From Brevibacterium spongiae (GTDB lineage: Bacteria; Actinomycetota; Actinomycetes; Actinomycetales; Brevibacteriaceae), in the NCBI RefSeq assembly GCF_026168515.1, contig NZ_CP093444.1, forward strand, positions 1-58,054: 58,054 nt of DNA, given 5' to 3'. Of this stretch, positions 1 through 8,333 are shown piece after piece. A program made the translations under genes and the position numbers. The notes beneath the pieces are model-generated. The model saw nothing but the letters and a program-made list of their open reading frames with translations, had not been told where the DNA came from and made no database searches. Numbering within the stretch: the stretch's first letter is position 1; every line of letters begins with the position of its first letter.

Positions 1-335
<335 letters not shown>

Positions 336-434
336 TCACTCCTGGGGTGAGTCGTGTCGCTTGGTGAGTCGGGTCGTGCAATGGGTCGTTCGATGTCGTG
401 GTGGGTGCGACTGAGTTCGGTTGAGCGGCTCTGG

Positions 435-1232
435 TCAGGAGCGCTCGGCCGCAAGCGTGTCCTGACCGGCTCTTACAGGGGCGTCGGATCGGGAATCGTC
501 CGGCGCGCCTTCGTAGATCAGGCGGAGGTCTGCGTCGGTGATGCCGGCAGCGGGACCGTCATAGACGATCCGCCCGCGGGCGAGGCCCACGATGCGGTCG
601 GCGTGCTCGAGCGCGAGGTCGACCTGGTGAAGGCTGGCGATCAGGGTGATTCCGCTCTCCTGGCAGACGCGGCGCAACAGGTCCATGACGCGACGCGCCG
701 AGGCGGGATCGAGGCTGGCGACCGGTTCGTCGGCCAGGATCAGGTCCGGCTGCTGGGCCAAAGCGCGGGCGATGCCCACGCGCTGCTGCATACCGCCGCT
801 GAGGTTGTCGACGCGGGTCAGGGCCTTGTCCAGCAGCCCGACTCGGTCGAGCGATTCGAGGGCGATGCGTTCGTCGCTCCGGCTGAAGGGCAGAAGGCTG
901 CGCCAGAAGCTGTAGTAACCGACCCTGCCGAGGAGCACATTCCGCAGCGCCGTGTACCGGGGGATGAGCTGGTGGTGCTGGAAGACCATTCCGGTGCGTC
1001 TGCGGTGGTGGCGCAGGTCTTTGCGTGATTCGAGTGCCGGGACGCCCTCGACCCGCACTGTTCCGGTGCTGGGGGTCACGAGCAGGTTCATGCACCGCAG
1101 CAGAGTGGATTTCCCGGCCCCCGACGGGCCGAGGAGTACGGTGACCTTTCCGCTCTCGATCGACAGGTCGGTGGTCCCGAGGGCTTGCACTCCGCCCTGG
1201 TAGGTCTTGCTGACATCCGTGAGTTCAATCAT
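435..1232 (-). CDS. ptxA: Phosphite/phosphonate ABC transporter ATP-binding protein (PhnC/PtxA family)
   Basis: This 265-residue ATPase powers uptake of the oxyanion and sits on the inner face of the membrane. Walker A is GPSGAGKS at about residues 35-42, the ABC signature is LSGGMQQ, and Walker B is LILADEP followed by the switch histidine region. Its length is normal for PhnC. It is the first gene of the minus-strand unit ptxA-ptxB-ptxC-ptxD-gntR, and its start lies directly below a candidate promoter and operator at 1242-1277. The ptx assignment rather than phn rests on the linked phosphite dehydrogenase. Confidence 0.93.
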   Translation of the reverse strand: MIELTDVSKTYQGGVQALGTTDLSIESGKVTVLLGPSGAGKSTLLRCMNLLVTPSTGTVRVEGVPALESRKDLRHHRRRTGMVFQHHQLIPRYTALRNVLLGRVGYYSFWRSLLPFSRSDERIALESLDRVGLLDKALTRVDNLSGGMQQRVGIARALAQQPDLILADEPVASLDPASARRVMDLLRRVCQESGITLIASLHQVDLALEHADRIVGLARGRIVYDGPAAGITDADLRLIYEGAPDDSRSDAPVRAGQDTLAAERS

Positions 1233-1241
1233 TGCGAGTCC

Positions 1242-1277
1242 TCTATACGACTACTGGTTACGCGATCAAACGTATAG
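1242..1277 (-). promoter_or_regulatory. Candidate ptx promoter with inverted-repeat operator
   Basis: On the minus strand a -35-like TTGATC (1269-1264) and a -10-like TATAGA (1247-1242) are 16 bp apart and end about 10 bp before the ptxA start, so the leader would be very short. The same stretch holds the half-sites CTATACG (1243-1249) and CGTATAG (1271-1277), a perfect inverted repeat with a 21-bp gap. A TATA-containing palindrome suits a PhnF-like GntR/UTRA repressor, and one is encoded at the end of the operon. The repressor pairing is inference. Confidence 0.5.
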
Positions 1278-1401
1278 ATGAATTGAGAACGCGCGGTCGG
1301 ATCTGGGATAACCGTTGGTGAACGCCGGTGGAACGGCGGAGGTGGATGGGCGTTCACGAGGCGTACACTTCGCAGTCAAGAGCGGGTGACAGGCTCTGTG
1401 G

Positions 1402-2589
1402 ATGGCATCTTTGACCTCGGACGGAACGATCTCCGACATTGTGATCGGTCACGCCGCTGCAGTGCTGCCCGACAGAGTGGTAGATGACGCCAGGGTCGTT
1501 GTCCGCGGTGGCCGCATCACCGAGGTCGGGACGCATCCTCGTGGGGCCGAGTGTGACCTTGATGCTCGTGGAGCCTTCGTGTTGCCGGGGCTCGTCGATG
1601 TGCACAGCGACCTGCTCTCGCGGGAGGTGCGTCCACGACCTGGTGCCGCGCTCGATCCATCGTTCGCCGTCGCATCTGCCGGCGCTCGGCTGCGCGCTGC
1701 GGGCATCACGACGGCCTTCCACGGGCTGGCCTTCCAAGAGAGCTCGATCGTGGGGACGCCGATCGATTCGCCTGCAGCCTCCGAGCTTTCGGAGGCACTC
1801 CGCGACACCGACGACTCTCAGGTTGATCATCAAGTGCTGCACCGACTAGACATTCGCTGCGCGCACGGGCGGGCGCTTCTCGAGAAGGATTTCGAGTCAC
1901 GGGTGTCTGCGCCGCGTGTGCCAGTCGTATCTCATGAAGACCACACGCCGGGGCAAGGACAATTCTCCGACCCGGCGAAGATGCAGAAGTGGCTGGTTCA
2001 TGGTGAAGGAATGTCTGACGAAGACGCTGCTGATCATGTCGAATGGTGGCGCAGCAGTCGTGACGAGCGTCTTGCCGTGCGCGACAGCACCCTGTCGTGG
2101 TTGGAAGGCCTGGCCCAGGAAGGTGCCATCCGGCTTTTCGCCCACGACCTGACGACGCCGGAGGAGGTGTCAGCGGCAGCTGCTCGCGGTTGCGCTGTCG
2201 CGGAGTTCCCAACGACCGTTTCGGCCGCTCGCGCGGCCCGGGACCTTGGAATGCTCATCATCGCGGGCACGCCCAACATTGTCCGCGGAGAATCGCACAC
2301 CGGCAACGTATCCGCAGCTGAACTCGTTTCTGCGGGCCTGACCGATGCGCTCGCCAGCGACTACATCCCGACGTCAATGCTTCCGGCCATACTTCGACTG
2401 GTGCGTGACGGAGTCGCGGCGCTTCCACAGGCGGTTCGACTCGTCACCTCAGGTGCTGCCGCCTGTGTGGGTCTGGACGACCGTGGCTCTCTGGTCGAAG
2501 GGCTTCGGGCCGACCTGGTGCTCGCAGATTTCAGCAAGAGCTGGCCCTCCGCTCTCGCCTTCACAAGCAGAGCCATGGATGATGAATGA
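1402..2589 (+). CDS. phnM: PhnM-family metal-dependent hydrolase (alpha-D-ribose 1-methylphosphonate 5-triphosphate diphosphatase-like)
   Basis: This 395-residue amidohydrolase-fold protein carries PhnM hallmarks: the metal-binding stretch LVDVHSDLL followed by RPRP, then HEDHTPGQGQF, SHTGNVSAAEL and the ASDYIPTSMLPA block. In the C-P lyase pathway PhnM removes pyrophosphate from the ribosyl methylphosphonate triphosphate. No phnGHIJKL core gene is present in the molecule, so its role here is unclear. It is divergent from ptxA with 169 bp between starts and is followed closely by a flavin-reductase-like gene. The ATG at 1402 has only a weak ribosome site; a GTG lies 3 bp upstream. Confidence 0.85.
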   Translation: MASLTSDGTISDIVIGHAAAVLPDRVVDDARVVVRGGRITEVGTHPRGAECDLDARGAFVLPGLVDVHSDLLSREVRPRPGAALDPSFAVASAGARLRAAGITTAFHGLAFQESSIVGTPIDSPAASELSEALRDTDDSQVDHQVLHRLDIRCAHGRALLEKDFESRVSAPRVPVVSHEDHTPGQGQFSDPAKMQKWLVHGEGMSDEDAADHVEWWRSSRDERLAVRDSTLSWLEGLAQEGAIRLFAHDLTTPEEVSAAAARGCAVAEFPTTVSAARAARDLGMLIIAGTPNIVRGESHTGNVSAAELVSAGLTDALASDYIPTSMLPAILRLVRDGVAALPQAVRLVTSGAAACVGLDDRGSLVEGLRADLVLADFSKSWPSALAFTSRAMDDE

Positions 2590-2635
2590 CGACGGCAAGC
2601 CTTCCGGCAGGTCGTATGAAAGGAGTGCGTCCACG

Positions 2636-3145
2636 ATGAGTGACGACGCTTTCGAAACCCTCATGGCCTCGGTCGACCAGCCCCTGATCGTGGTGACAAC
2701 CGTGGCGGAGGGCGAACTGGCCGGCTGCGTGGTCGGGTTTCATACGCAGTCGGGAATCAGCCCGCAGCGGTACTGCCTATGGCTGTCGAAGGCCAACCAC
2801 ACCTATCGTGTGGGCCTCCGCGCTACGCACTTCGCAGTTCACTTCCTAAGCGCGGACAACCGTGCCATCGCGGAGCGGTTCGGCACCCGTTCCGGCGACG
2901 ACACGGACAAGTTCGCCGGAATCGACGTCGAGCGCGATGACACTGGGGTGCCACTGCTCGGCGCGTGTCCGAACCGGATCGTGCTTGAGCGTCTCGCCAT
3001 GCTCGACGACGGCGGAGACCACGTCTGCATCACGACCCGAGCTCTCTCAGCCGAATCAGTGGAGTCTTTCGTGCCCTTGCGCGTCTCCGAGGCAAGCCAC
3101 TTCGACCCAGGCCACGCCAGCGAGGAACGAACGATCCAGCCCTGA
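2636..3145 (+). CDS. Flavin reductase-like (FMN-binding split-barrel) protein
   Basis: This is a 169-residue protein of the flavin-reductase/DIM6-NTAB type. It has an N-terminal strand LIVVTTVAEG, a conserved segment around ISPQRYCLWLSKANHTY and a central FAVHFLS strand. The ATG at 2636 is chosen because AAAGGAG lies 8 bp upstream. It sits 46 bp after phnM and is probably cotranscribed with it. Such proteins reduce or bind FMN and often serve a monooxygenase, but no partner monooxygenase is visible, so the physiological role is unknown. The protein is a little short for a stand-alone NADH:FMN reductase. Confidence 0.7.
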   Translation: MSDDAFETLMASVDQPLIVVTTVAEGELAGCVVGFHTQSGISPQRYCLWLSKANHTYRVGLRATHFAVHFLSADNRAIAERFGTRSGDDTDKFAGIDVERDDTGVPLLGACPNRIVLERLAMLDDGGDHVCITTRALSAESVESFVPLRVSEASHFDPGHASEERTIQP

Positions 3146-3224
3146 CCGTAGCTGCTGCCTCGGGCGCTTCGGCCGCACCCAGCGATTAAGGCAGGTCAGC
3201 ACCGACCGAGACGTCGTTGATGGC

Positions 3225-3391
3225 GGCACCAGGCCGTCTCCCGCCCAGCACCTCTGGGGACCCGATTACGGCGAGGAAGCAAACTAGCTGCGGGTCTACA
3301 TCTCCCAGCTCCGGGCCAGAAAGAACCCGAACCAGCGCGCCTCCGCTACTTCCGCACCGAACTGGGCATGGGCTACCGCTTCACACCATAA
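3225..3391 (+). pseudogene. Decayed C-terminal tail of a KdpE-like OmpR-family response regulator
   Basis: Joining frames across this stretch gives the end of a KdpE DNA-binding domain: PGRL, then LWGPDYGEEAN, an in-frame TAG, LRVYISQLRARK, a frameshift, and EPEPARLRYFRTELGMGYR ending in a TAA at 3389-3391. Only about 55 codons survive, with at least one stop and two frame changes, so it is not functional. No kdp sensor or pump gene is present. It marks the passenger DNA of this region as chromosomal in origin. Confidence 0.75.
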
Positions 3392-3564
3392 CCACCAGAT
3401 TGATGGATAGAACTCGTGGAAGAGTACGTTCCCGGTTCACTGAGGACCGAACCGCTGCTCCCGCATGAACAGTGAGCTCCCGGATCACTGTCGGCGGACG
3501 ACAAGGGAAAGGTGGGACGCACAACATCCAGGTGAGTGCAGGGCCAGAGGAGGACCCAACAAAT

Positions 3565-3595
3565 GGTCTCGACCTCCACGGAGGAGGTCGAGACC
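3565..3595 (-). terminator. Perfect 13-bp stem-loop after the antitoxin-like gene
   Basis: GGTCTCGACCTCC pairs with GGAGGTCGAGACC across a 5-nt loop. It lies 14 bp beyond the stop of the minus-strand gene at 3609-3803 and is followed on that strand by a short T-containing stretch. The rest of 3392-3608 holds no gene that I can recognise. Confidence 0.65.
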
Positions 3596-3608
3596 ACGTC
3601 AGTGAAAC

Positions 3609-3803
3609 TCAGACTCGCGGATCGTCCGGCTTGTCGTCGTTGCCAATGGCACGGTCAGCGGCACCACGCGCCTTCTGAATCTTGTCGTCGTGGCGTCCGC
3701 CAGTCGCTTTGCTCGCTGCGTTTCCAGCCTTGTCCAAGAGCTGTTGCCCCTTTTCGCCCCGCAGGGCATCCTTGGCCCTTTTCAGGTAGTCGTTCAATCC
3801 CAC
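3609..3803 (-). CDS. Small MT0933-like putative antitoxin family protein
   Basis: This 64-residue, charged, probably helical protein has the pattern of the actinobacterial MT0933/Rv0909 family: an N-terminal LNDYLKRAKDAL helix, LLDKAGNAASKATGGRHDDK, then IQKARGAADRAIG. GTG at 3803 is chosen because AGAGGAGA lies just upstream. The family is named antitoxin, but no toxin gene neighbours it, and many members are orphans with no proven toxin. It ends at a strong hairpin. Confidence 0.6.
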   Translation of the reverse strand: MGLNDYLKRAKDALRGEKGQQLLDKAGNAASKATGGRHDDKIQKARGAADRAIGNDDKPDDPRV

Positions 3804-4106
3804 GGGGGTTCTCCTCTGGTCAAGTAGTAAGGCCAATCATAGCGATGGAACGTTGACGACGGTCGTGAGTTCCCTGAGGTGAAGTAACGAATGGCCCCGC
3901 CGCCACAGAGGTCACGGGGCAGTGTCGAGATGCCTTCTTCGCCTCTACGCGGCCTATCCGCTGTGCCGAGCGCAACTATAATCAAATCGCTGGCGTTGTC
4001 GGAGCTGGCCAGGTTAATCGCGCTGCTTCAGTCCCTGCGCTGCCGGTCTTGTTCGATGCCGCCCGCGGCGGCTATAGCCGCTCGACGTTTCAGACAGGAT
4101 CTCTAC

Positions 4107-4418
4107 ATGCGAGGAAAGCCGCCGCCCCAGCGAGAGGGTGACAACGCAGGGGCCTATGCGCTCACCTTCAGTATCATCTCGGTGGTCTGCGCGTTCATCC
4201 CCGTGATTGGCGACTTCATCGCTGCCCCAACCGCTGCTCTCGCCATCGTGCTCGGTTTCATCGGAATCTCCCGCCACGAATCCGGTCGAGCGTCAAAGGT
4301 CATCCCGGCCGTCAGCGGAACTATTCTCGGCGCGGTCGCCCTGTTCGTCGTTGCTTTGATGCTCGCGGTGACGCACCTTCCCGGGCGAGCAGTTGTGATT
4401 CGGTGGCGTCACTCTTGA
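4107..4418 (+). CDS. Small DUF4190-like membrane protein
   Basis: The 103-residue product has a short polar N-terminus rich in Pro and Gln followed by two or three hydrophobic segments (AYALTFSIISVVCAFIPVIG, AALAIVLGFIGI, and SGTILGAVALFVVALMLAV). A small ISRHESGRA loop between segments is typical of DUF4190 proteins. Function is unknown. ATG at 4107 is preceded by an AGGA. Nothing recognisable lies between it and the CDF gene (4419-4578). Confidence 0.5.
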   Translation: MRGKPPPQREGDNAGAYALTFSIISVVCAFIPVIGDFIAAPTAALAIVLGFIGISRHESGRASKVIPAVSGTILGAVALFVVALMLAVTHLPGRAVVIRWRHS

Positions 4419-4578
4419 CGAGATTCAGTTGGGCGGGCGCGCGTCCGGGACTTTCTCCACGATCGCCGGGCAGGGATTCGCGTGGTAACGTCTGGCCTTC
4501 CGGTGGCCCAGGTTGAGGGTGGATCTTGTTGATCCAGCGATGAAGCCTCGACTTCGCGTCCAGTGCGTCGTGTCGACT

Positions 4579-5448
4579 TCAAGCAGCGAATTGGATGACC
4601 GTGCGGTTGAGGTATGGGAGTTCGTGGTGCAGCCGGTCGCGGACCGCGTGTGCGACCGTGTCGGCAGCGGCGAGGTTTGTGTCGGGGTCGAGGGTGAGAG
4701 TGAGTTCGCATTCGAGTCGGTGACCCAGCCAGCGGGCGCGGACGCCGTCCACGGCCCTCACGCCGTTGATTGCCGCGGCGGTGTGTTCGATCGTGTCGAT
4801 AGTGTCGGTCTCGGTGCCGTCCATGAGGCGGTGGACGACGGTGCGCATCGAGTTGACCAGCACTGCGATGATCACCGCTGCGATCAGCAGTCCGATGATC
4901 GCGTCGAGCTGAGGAAGACCGAACCAAGCACCGATCACGCCGGCGACCACCGCCAGCGAGGTCAGGGCGTCGGTGCGGGCGTGCTGTCCTTCGGCGACCA
5001 GGGCGGCGGATCCGATGCGTTTGCCGGCCCGGATGCGGTAGATCGCGACAGCTTCGTTACCGGCCGCCCCGACAAGGGCGGCAGCGAGTACCCAGCCCAG
5101 GTGGCTCAGGGGCCGGGGCTCGATCAGCCCGCGGATCGATTCCCAGATGATGAGTGCTGCGGAGACGGCGATGATCAGACCGATGAAGAGCCCCACCAGA
5201 TCCTCGGCCCGCTTGTAGCCGTAGGAGTAGCGCCGCGTCGCCGGCCGGCGCCCCAACCGGAAGGCGATGATCAAGGGGATGGTGGTGGCCAGATGCCCCA
5301 GGTTGTGAACCGTATCGGCCAGCAGGGCGATCGAGCCGCTGAGGACGACGATGACGATCTGCAGCAGGGCGGTCGCACCCATCCCGGCCAGACTGAACCA
5401 CGCCGCCCGGATCCCGTAGGCGCTGGCCTCATCGGCGGTCCGGATCAC
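4579..5448 (-). CDS. Cation diffusion facilitator (CDF) metal efflux protein, 5' end lost to an IS3-family insertion
   Basis: This is a membrane exporter of Zn/Co/Cd-type divalent metals. Six hydrophobic segments are visible, with the CDF metal-site pattern ADTVHNLGHL in segment 2 and ARTDALTSL in segment 5, then a cytoplasmic C-terminal domain. The frame is open upstream to about 5551 and encodes a His/Asp-rich leader (DHQHDLHDHGFWGRVRHAL then PHSHDHSE). It meets the end of the IS3-family element with no ATG, so the native start is lost. GTG at 5448 is the first usable start and would omit the His-rich leader. Metal specificity cannot be read from the sequence. Confidence 0.8.
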   Translation of the reverse strand: MIRTADEASAYGIRAAWFSLAGMGATALLQIVIVVLSGSIALLADTVHNLGHLATTIPLIIAFRLGRRPATRRYSYGYKRAEDLVGLFIGLIIAVSAALIIWESIRGLIEPRPLSHLGWVLAAALVGAAGNEAVAIYRIRAGKRIGSAALVAEGQHARTDALTSLAVVAGVIGAWFGLPQLDAIIGLLIAAVIIAVLVNSMRTVVHRLMDGTETDTIDTIEHTAAAINGVRAVDGVRARWLGHRLECELTLTLDPDTNLAAADTVAHAVRDRLHHELPYLNRTVIQFAA

Positions 5449-5556
5449 CTCGGAGTGGTCATGACTGTGCGGAACCAGAGCATGCCGGACCCTCCCCCAG
5501 AACCCGTGGTCGTGGAGGTCGTGCTGATGATCGAGCTCTGGATCGCCCCGGGTTTG

Positions 5557-6420
5557 CTAGAGAGCTGGTTCTAGTACGCGAGCCTCAACAGGCCAGCGGG
5601 ACCGAGTGTAGTGCAGAGCCTCGAACGCCATCGGGGCCATGTCACTGCATCGGGAATGAATCCGCGAGTTGTTGTACCAATGAGCCCATTCCATCACCGC
5701 GTATTCGACAGAATCACGACCTGACCATGGCCCGTCTCTCCACACCACCTCCTTCTTGAAAAGCTTCATCAGCGCTTCAGCTGCTGCGTTATCATATGAA
5801 TCGCCAGTCGATCCGACAGACGCCTCAATCTCGGCTTCAACAAGACGACTCGTGTAGGCGATTGATGTGTATTGTGCCCCTTTGTCGCTGTGGTGAATGA
5901 CTCCACGTACGTCGTGCTTGCGGCGCCCTCGTTCCCACATTGCATGCTCCAAAGCATTCAATGCAAGATCGGCGCGCAAAGTTGTATCAACACTCCACCC
6001 GACAATCGCTCGTGAGAACAAATCCATGATGAACGCGACATACACGAAACCCGACCACGTCGGCACATACGTGATATCGGCGACCCATTTCATGTTCGGG
6101 GCAGAAGAGGTGAAGTTCCGCTCCAACTTGTCGCCGGGGTGCGAGGCTCCCTGCGGGGCGGGCCGTGTCGTGCGTGTCGTGCGGGAGTTCCCGACTCCCG
6201 ACAGACCCAGGGCGGCCATCCGCCGCTCGACTGTGCAGCGAGCCACCCGGTCCTCCGGGTACATCGCGCCCAGCACTTTCCACATCTTTCGCGCTCCGTA
6301 GAGCCCGCGATTAGCCTCATGGGTCTCGACAATGCGGGTATCCCATTTCCTGTCCGCGATGCTTCTTGCGGATTCCGCGCGGTTCTTTCGCGCGTAATAC
6401 GAACTGGCAGCGACCTGCAC
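5557..6420 (-). CDS. IS3-family transposase OrfB (DDE integrase core)
   Basis: The protein shows the IS3 rve domain: MKWVADITYVPT (first D), then HHSDKGAQYTS (second D), and STGDSYDNAAAEALMKLFKKE (catalytic E region). An N-terminal HTH_21-like region (GLYGARKMWKVL, then VERRMAALGLSG) precedes it. The frame stays open upstream to about 6500 and overlaps the orfA end, as expected for -1 programmed frameshifting. GTG at 6420 is only a formal start. Since orfA is truncated, the element should be unable to make a full OrfAB. Confidence 0.9.
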   Translation of the reverse strand: MQVAASSYYARKNRAESARSIADRKWDTRIVETHEANRGLYGARKMWKVLGAMYPEDRVARCTVERRMAALGLSGVGNSRTTRTTRPAPQGASHPGDKLERNFTSSAPNMKWVADITYVPTWSGFVYVAFIMDLFSRAIVGWSVDTTLRADLALNALEHAMWERGRRKHDVRGVIHHSDKGAQYTSIAYTSRLVEAEIEASVGSTGDSYDNAAAEALMKLFKKEVVWRDGPWSGRDSVEYAVMEWAHWYNNSRIHSRCSDMAPMAFEALHYTRSRWPVEARVLEPAL

Positions 6421-6500
6421 TCCTGCATCGCTCAGAATGCGGCAGATCGGCTCGACTCCCAGCTCGTCTTTGTGCTCGTCGATGAAAGCATCGATGTCTG

Positions 6501-6614
6501 TCAGCGGCGGTCGAGCTCCGCCTGCGCGAAATACGCGCTCGCTTTCCGCAGGATCTCATTCGCGCGGCGCAGTTCGCGGTTCTCTTTCTCGAGTTCGAGA
6601 ACGCGTTGTTTCTC
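6501..6614 (-). pseudogene. IS3-family OrfA, C-terminal fragment
   Basis: The last 37 codons of orfA survive. They encode the leucine-zipper end with a [20 protein letters not shown] segment and [11 protein letters not shown], then a TGA at 6503-6501. The N-terminal HTH is missing because ISL3 copy A starts at 6615. Confidence 0.85.
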
Positions 6615-8056
6615 GGCTCATCGCAAATGAGAGTGTAGAAGTGGTCTGAATCCTCCGGTGTCCAGCAGTGCCCGGAGGAGGTAGTGGCCCAGATTCCGGA
6701 ACCCCAGGGCCGTGCCCCTCAAATGCTCGAGGCGGCCGTTGATCGCCTCTGTCGGCCCGTTGCTCGTCCCGGGCCGGTCGAAGTAGGCGAGCACATCAGC
6801 AGCCCTGCGTTTCAGCGTTCTCCCCAGCGTGGTCAGCTCCTTCAGTGCTGTCGGCACTCCTGCAGAAAGACTCGCGATGACACTCTTCAGTCGGTCTCTG
6901 CCGCGCGTGCGGTCGGGGTCGCGGTACGCGGCCACGATCCGCTGATAGACCCACCACGTGACATCCACCTGTGTGTGCTCCTCAGCAGCGAGCACCGCCT
7001 CGAGCCTGCTGGTCTGTTTCTTGGTGAGCAGGTTCGCTCCCGTGAGTAGGACACGACGGATGCCGTAGAGCGGGTCGCCGGACCGGCCCCGGTGCCCGAG
7101 CGTCTCCTGCTGGATCCGCTGCCGGCACCGCTCCACAGCGCTACCTGCCAGCGCGACGACGTGGAACGGATCCATCACCGGGGTCGCGTCAGGCAGCTCT
7201 TCGGTCGCGGCTGACTTGTAGCCGGCGAACCCATCCATCGCGATCTCCTCGACACCAGCGCGGAATGCCTGTGATTGGGCGGCCAGCCAGGTCTTGAACA
7301 CCTTCTTCGACCGTCCCTCGACGATGTCCAACAACCGGGAGGGGCCTGTCTTATCGCGGATCGGGGTGAGATCGATGATGACGGTGACGTACTTGCTGCC
7401 GAACGGGGTATGCCGCCACACATGCTCATCGACCCCGAGAACCCTCACGCCGTCGAACCTGCTGGGATCATCGACCAGCAGCTGTTGGCCGGTGGCGAGG
7501 ATCGCGGTGTTGACGGTGTGCCACGCCGCGCCGAGGCCTGCAGCGATTCGACTGATGGACATCCTGTCGATGACGAGGCATTTCAGCGCCCACAGCACCG
7601 CCGACCGTGACAGCTTCGCCCGTGGCGCCCCGACCTGGGTGAGGTCTTCCCTCCAGACGCGTGCGCAGTCCGGGCATCGGTAGCGGCGGACGCGCACGTG
7701 CAGGATCGTGGGGCGCCAGCCGAGGGGGACGTGGACGAGTCTGCGCACCGCGGTTCCGCGGGGAATGCCTTCCGCACCGCACTCGTGGCACCAGGAGTCC
7801 TGGAACTCGGTACTGGTGCGGCATTCGAGGACCGCGTGATCGACGTCGACAGCTTGCCCTGTGACAGTCAGGTTGAGGGTATCGAGGAGGCAGAACGCGT
7901 CGAGACCAGGGGTCGTGAAGCTAGGCTTGTCCATGTCGAGGTCTTCCGGATGGAGAGTGTAGGAACTTCCATCTTCAGGGAGGCCTCGACGTCTACCCGG
8001 GCAACGACACGTGCGGACTCACAGAGCAGGCTCTACACCCTCATTTACGAAGAGCC
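6615..8056 (-). mobile_element. ISL3-family insertion sequence, copy A (1,442 bp, intact)
   Basis: Imperfect terminal inverted repeats begin GGCTCATCGCAAATGAGAGT at the left and, read inward, GGCTCTTCGTAAATGAGGGT at the right. One transposase fills it. Copy B at 52830-54270 is the same element in the same orientation and differs by one base in a G run. No 8-bp duplication surrounds this copy alone; its right flank TACAAAGC matches the left flank of copy B. Confidence 0.92.
6618..7934 (-). CDS. ISL3-family transposase, intact
   Basis: The 438-residue protein has an N-terminal zinc-finger-like CHECG...CPDC region, an HTH around SRIAAGLGAAWHTV, and the ISL3 DDE core: LGVDEHVWR (D), AMDGFAGY and MDPFHVV (D), and NGPTEAINGRLEHLRG (E). 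The stop lies inside the left terminal repeat. This copy has the full frame, whereas copy B is frameshifted, so this gene could supply transposase for both ends of the composite element. Confidence 0.95.
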   Translation of the reverse strand: MDKPSFTTPGLDAFCLLDTLNLTVTGQAVDVDHAVLECRTSTEFQDSWCHECGAEGIPRGTAVRRLVHVPLGWRPTILHVRVRRYRCPDCARVWREDLTQVGAPRAKLSRSAVLWALKCLVIDRMSISRIAAGLGAAWHTVNTAILATGQQLLVDDPSRFDGVRVLGVDEHVWRHTPFGSKYVTVIIDLTPIRDKTGPSRLLDIVEGRSKKVFKTWLAAQSQAFRAGVEEIAMDGFAGYKSAATEELPDATPVMDPFHVVALAGSAVERCRQRIQQETLGHRGRSGDPLYGIRRVLLTGANLLTKKQTSRLEAVLAAEEHTQVDVTWWVYQRIVAAYRDPDRTRGRDRLKSVIASLSAGVPTALKELTTLGRTLKRRAADVLAYFDRPGTSNGPTEAINGRLEHLRGTALGFRNLGHYLLRALLDTGGFRPLLHSHLR

Positions 8057-8064
8057 TACAAAGC
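8057..8064. repeat. Target-site duplication TACAAAGC, right copy
   Basis: Eight bases directly after the right end of ISL3 copy A. They are identical to 52822-52829, which directly precede ISL3 copy B. Confidence 0.9.
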
Positions 8065-8106
8065 TACGTCGTGATACGAGCAGTCGAATCGCAAACGGTC
8101 GTATAC

Positions 8107-8134
8107 GGGACGGGCGGATCGCGCCGCCCGTCCC
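8107..8134. terminator. GC-rich stem-loop, probable terminator of the former abi operon
   Basis: GGGACGGGCG pairs perfectly with CGCCCGTCCC across 8 nt. Before the transposon inserted, this hairpin lay about 115 bp after the stop of the Abi_C gene (52764). There is no strong T run, so termination is inferred. The rest of 8135-8270 holds no gene that I can support. Confidence 0.5.
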
Positions 8135-8274
8135 TGTGCCGAAATGTGTGTCCCGATTGATCTGTGCCGAATTCCCGTCTGCGGTCCCATTTGCGGGACA
8201 TGAGGCGTAGAGTGGTCACGACCAGCGCCGTCGACGGTGCATCGAGGTAGTCGCCGGGAGTACTTATATTCCGT

Positions 8275-8300
8275 CTATAAACTCTATAAACTTCTATAAA
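8275..8300 (+). repeat. Three direct CTATAAA repeats upstream of the AAA ATPase gene
   Basis: CTATAAA occurs at 8275-8281, 8284-8290 and 8294-8300, that is, every 9-10 bp, roughly one helical turn. They end 33 bp before the ATPase start. They may be a regulator-binding array or promoter elements. They are too short and too few to be called iterons with confidence. Confidence 0.5.
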
Positions 8301-8333
8301 GAGTCTTTGTGAGTTTAGGGAAAGTGGTCATTG

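Larger units (their letters stand above)
5553..6614 (-). mobile_element. IS3-family element, truncated at its 5' end by ISL3 copy A
   Basis: It contains the whole orfB and only the last part of orfA. At 6614/6615 the sequence switches directly to the terminal repeat of ISL3 copy A inside orfA, so the upstream terminal repeat is gone and no target duplication can be tested. The downstream end lies at about 5553-5556, just beyond the orfB stop, and separates the CDF gene from its start. The exact end base is uncertain. Confidence 0.8.

Noticed and set aside
354..1028. Plus-strand ORF of 224 residues opposite ptxA
   Set aside because: It is the antisense shadow of the ABC ATPase, whose Walker and signature motifs are all in the minus frame.
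4513..5574. Plus-strand ORF of 353 residues opposite the CDF gene
   Set aside because: Low-complexity Asp/Gly-rich translation with no motif. The minus strand encodes a clear transporter.
8275..8300. Replication iterons
   Set aside because: The three CTATAAA units are only 7 bp and far from the putative rep gene; a regulator array fits better.
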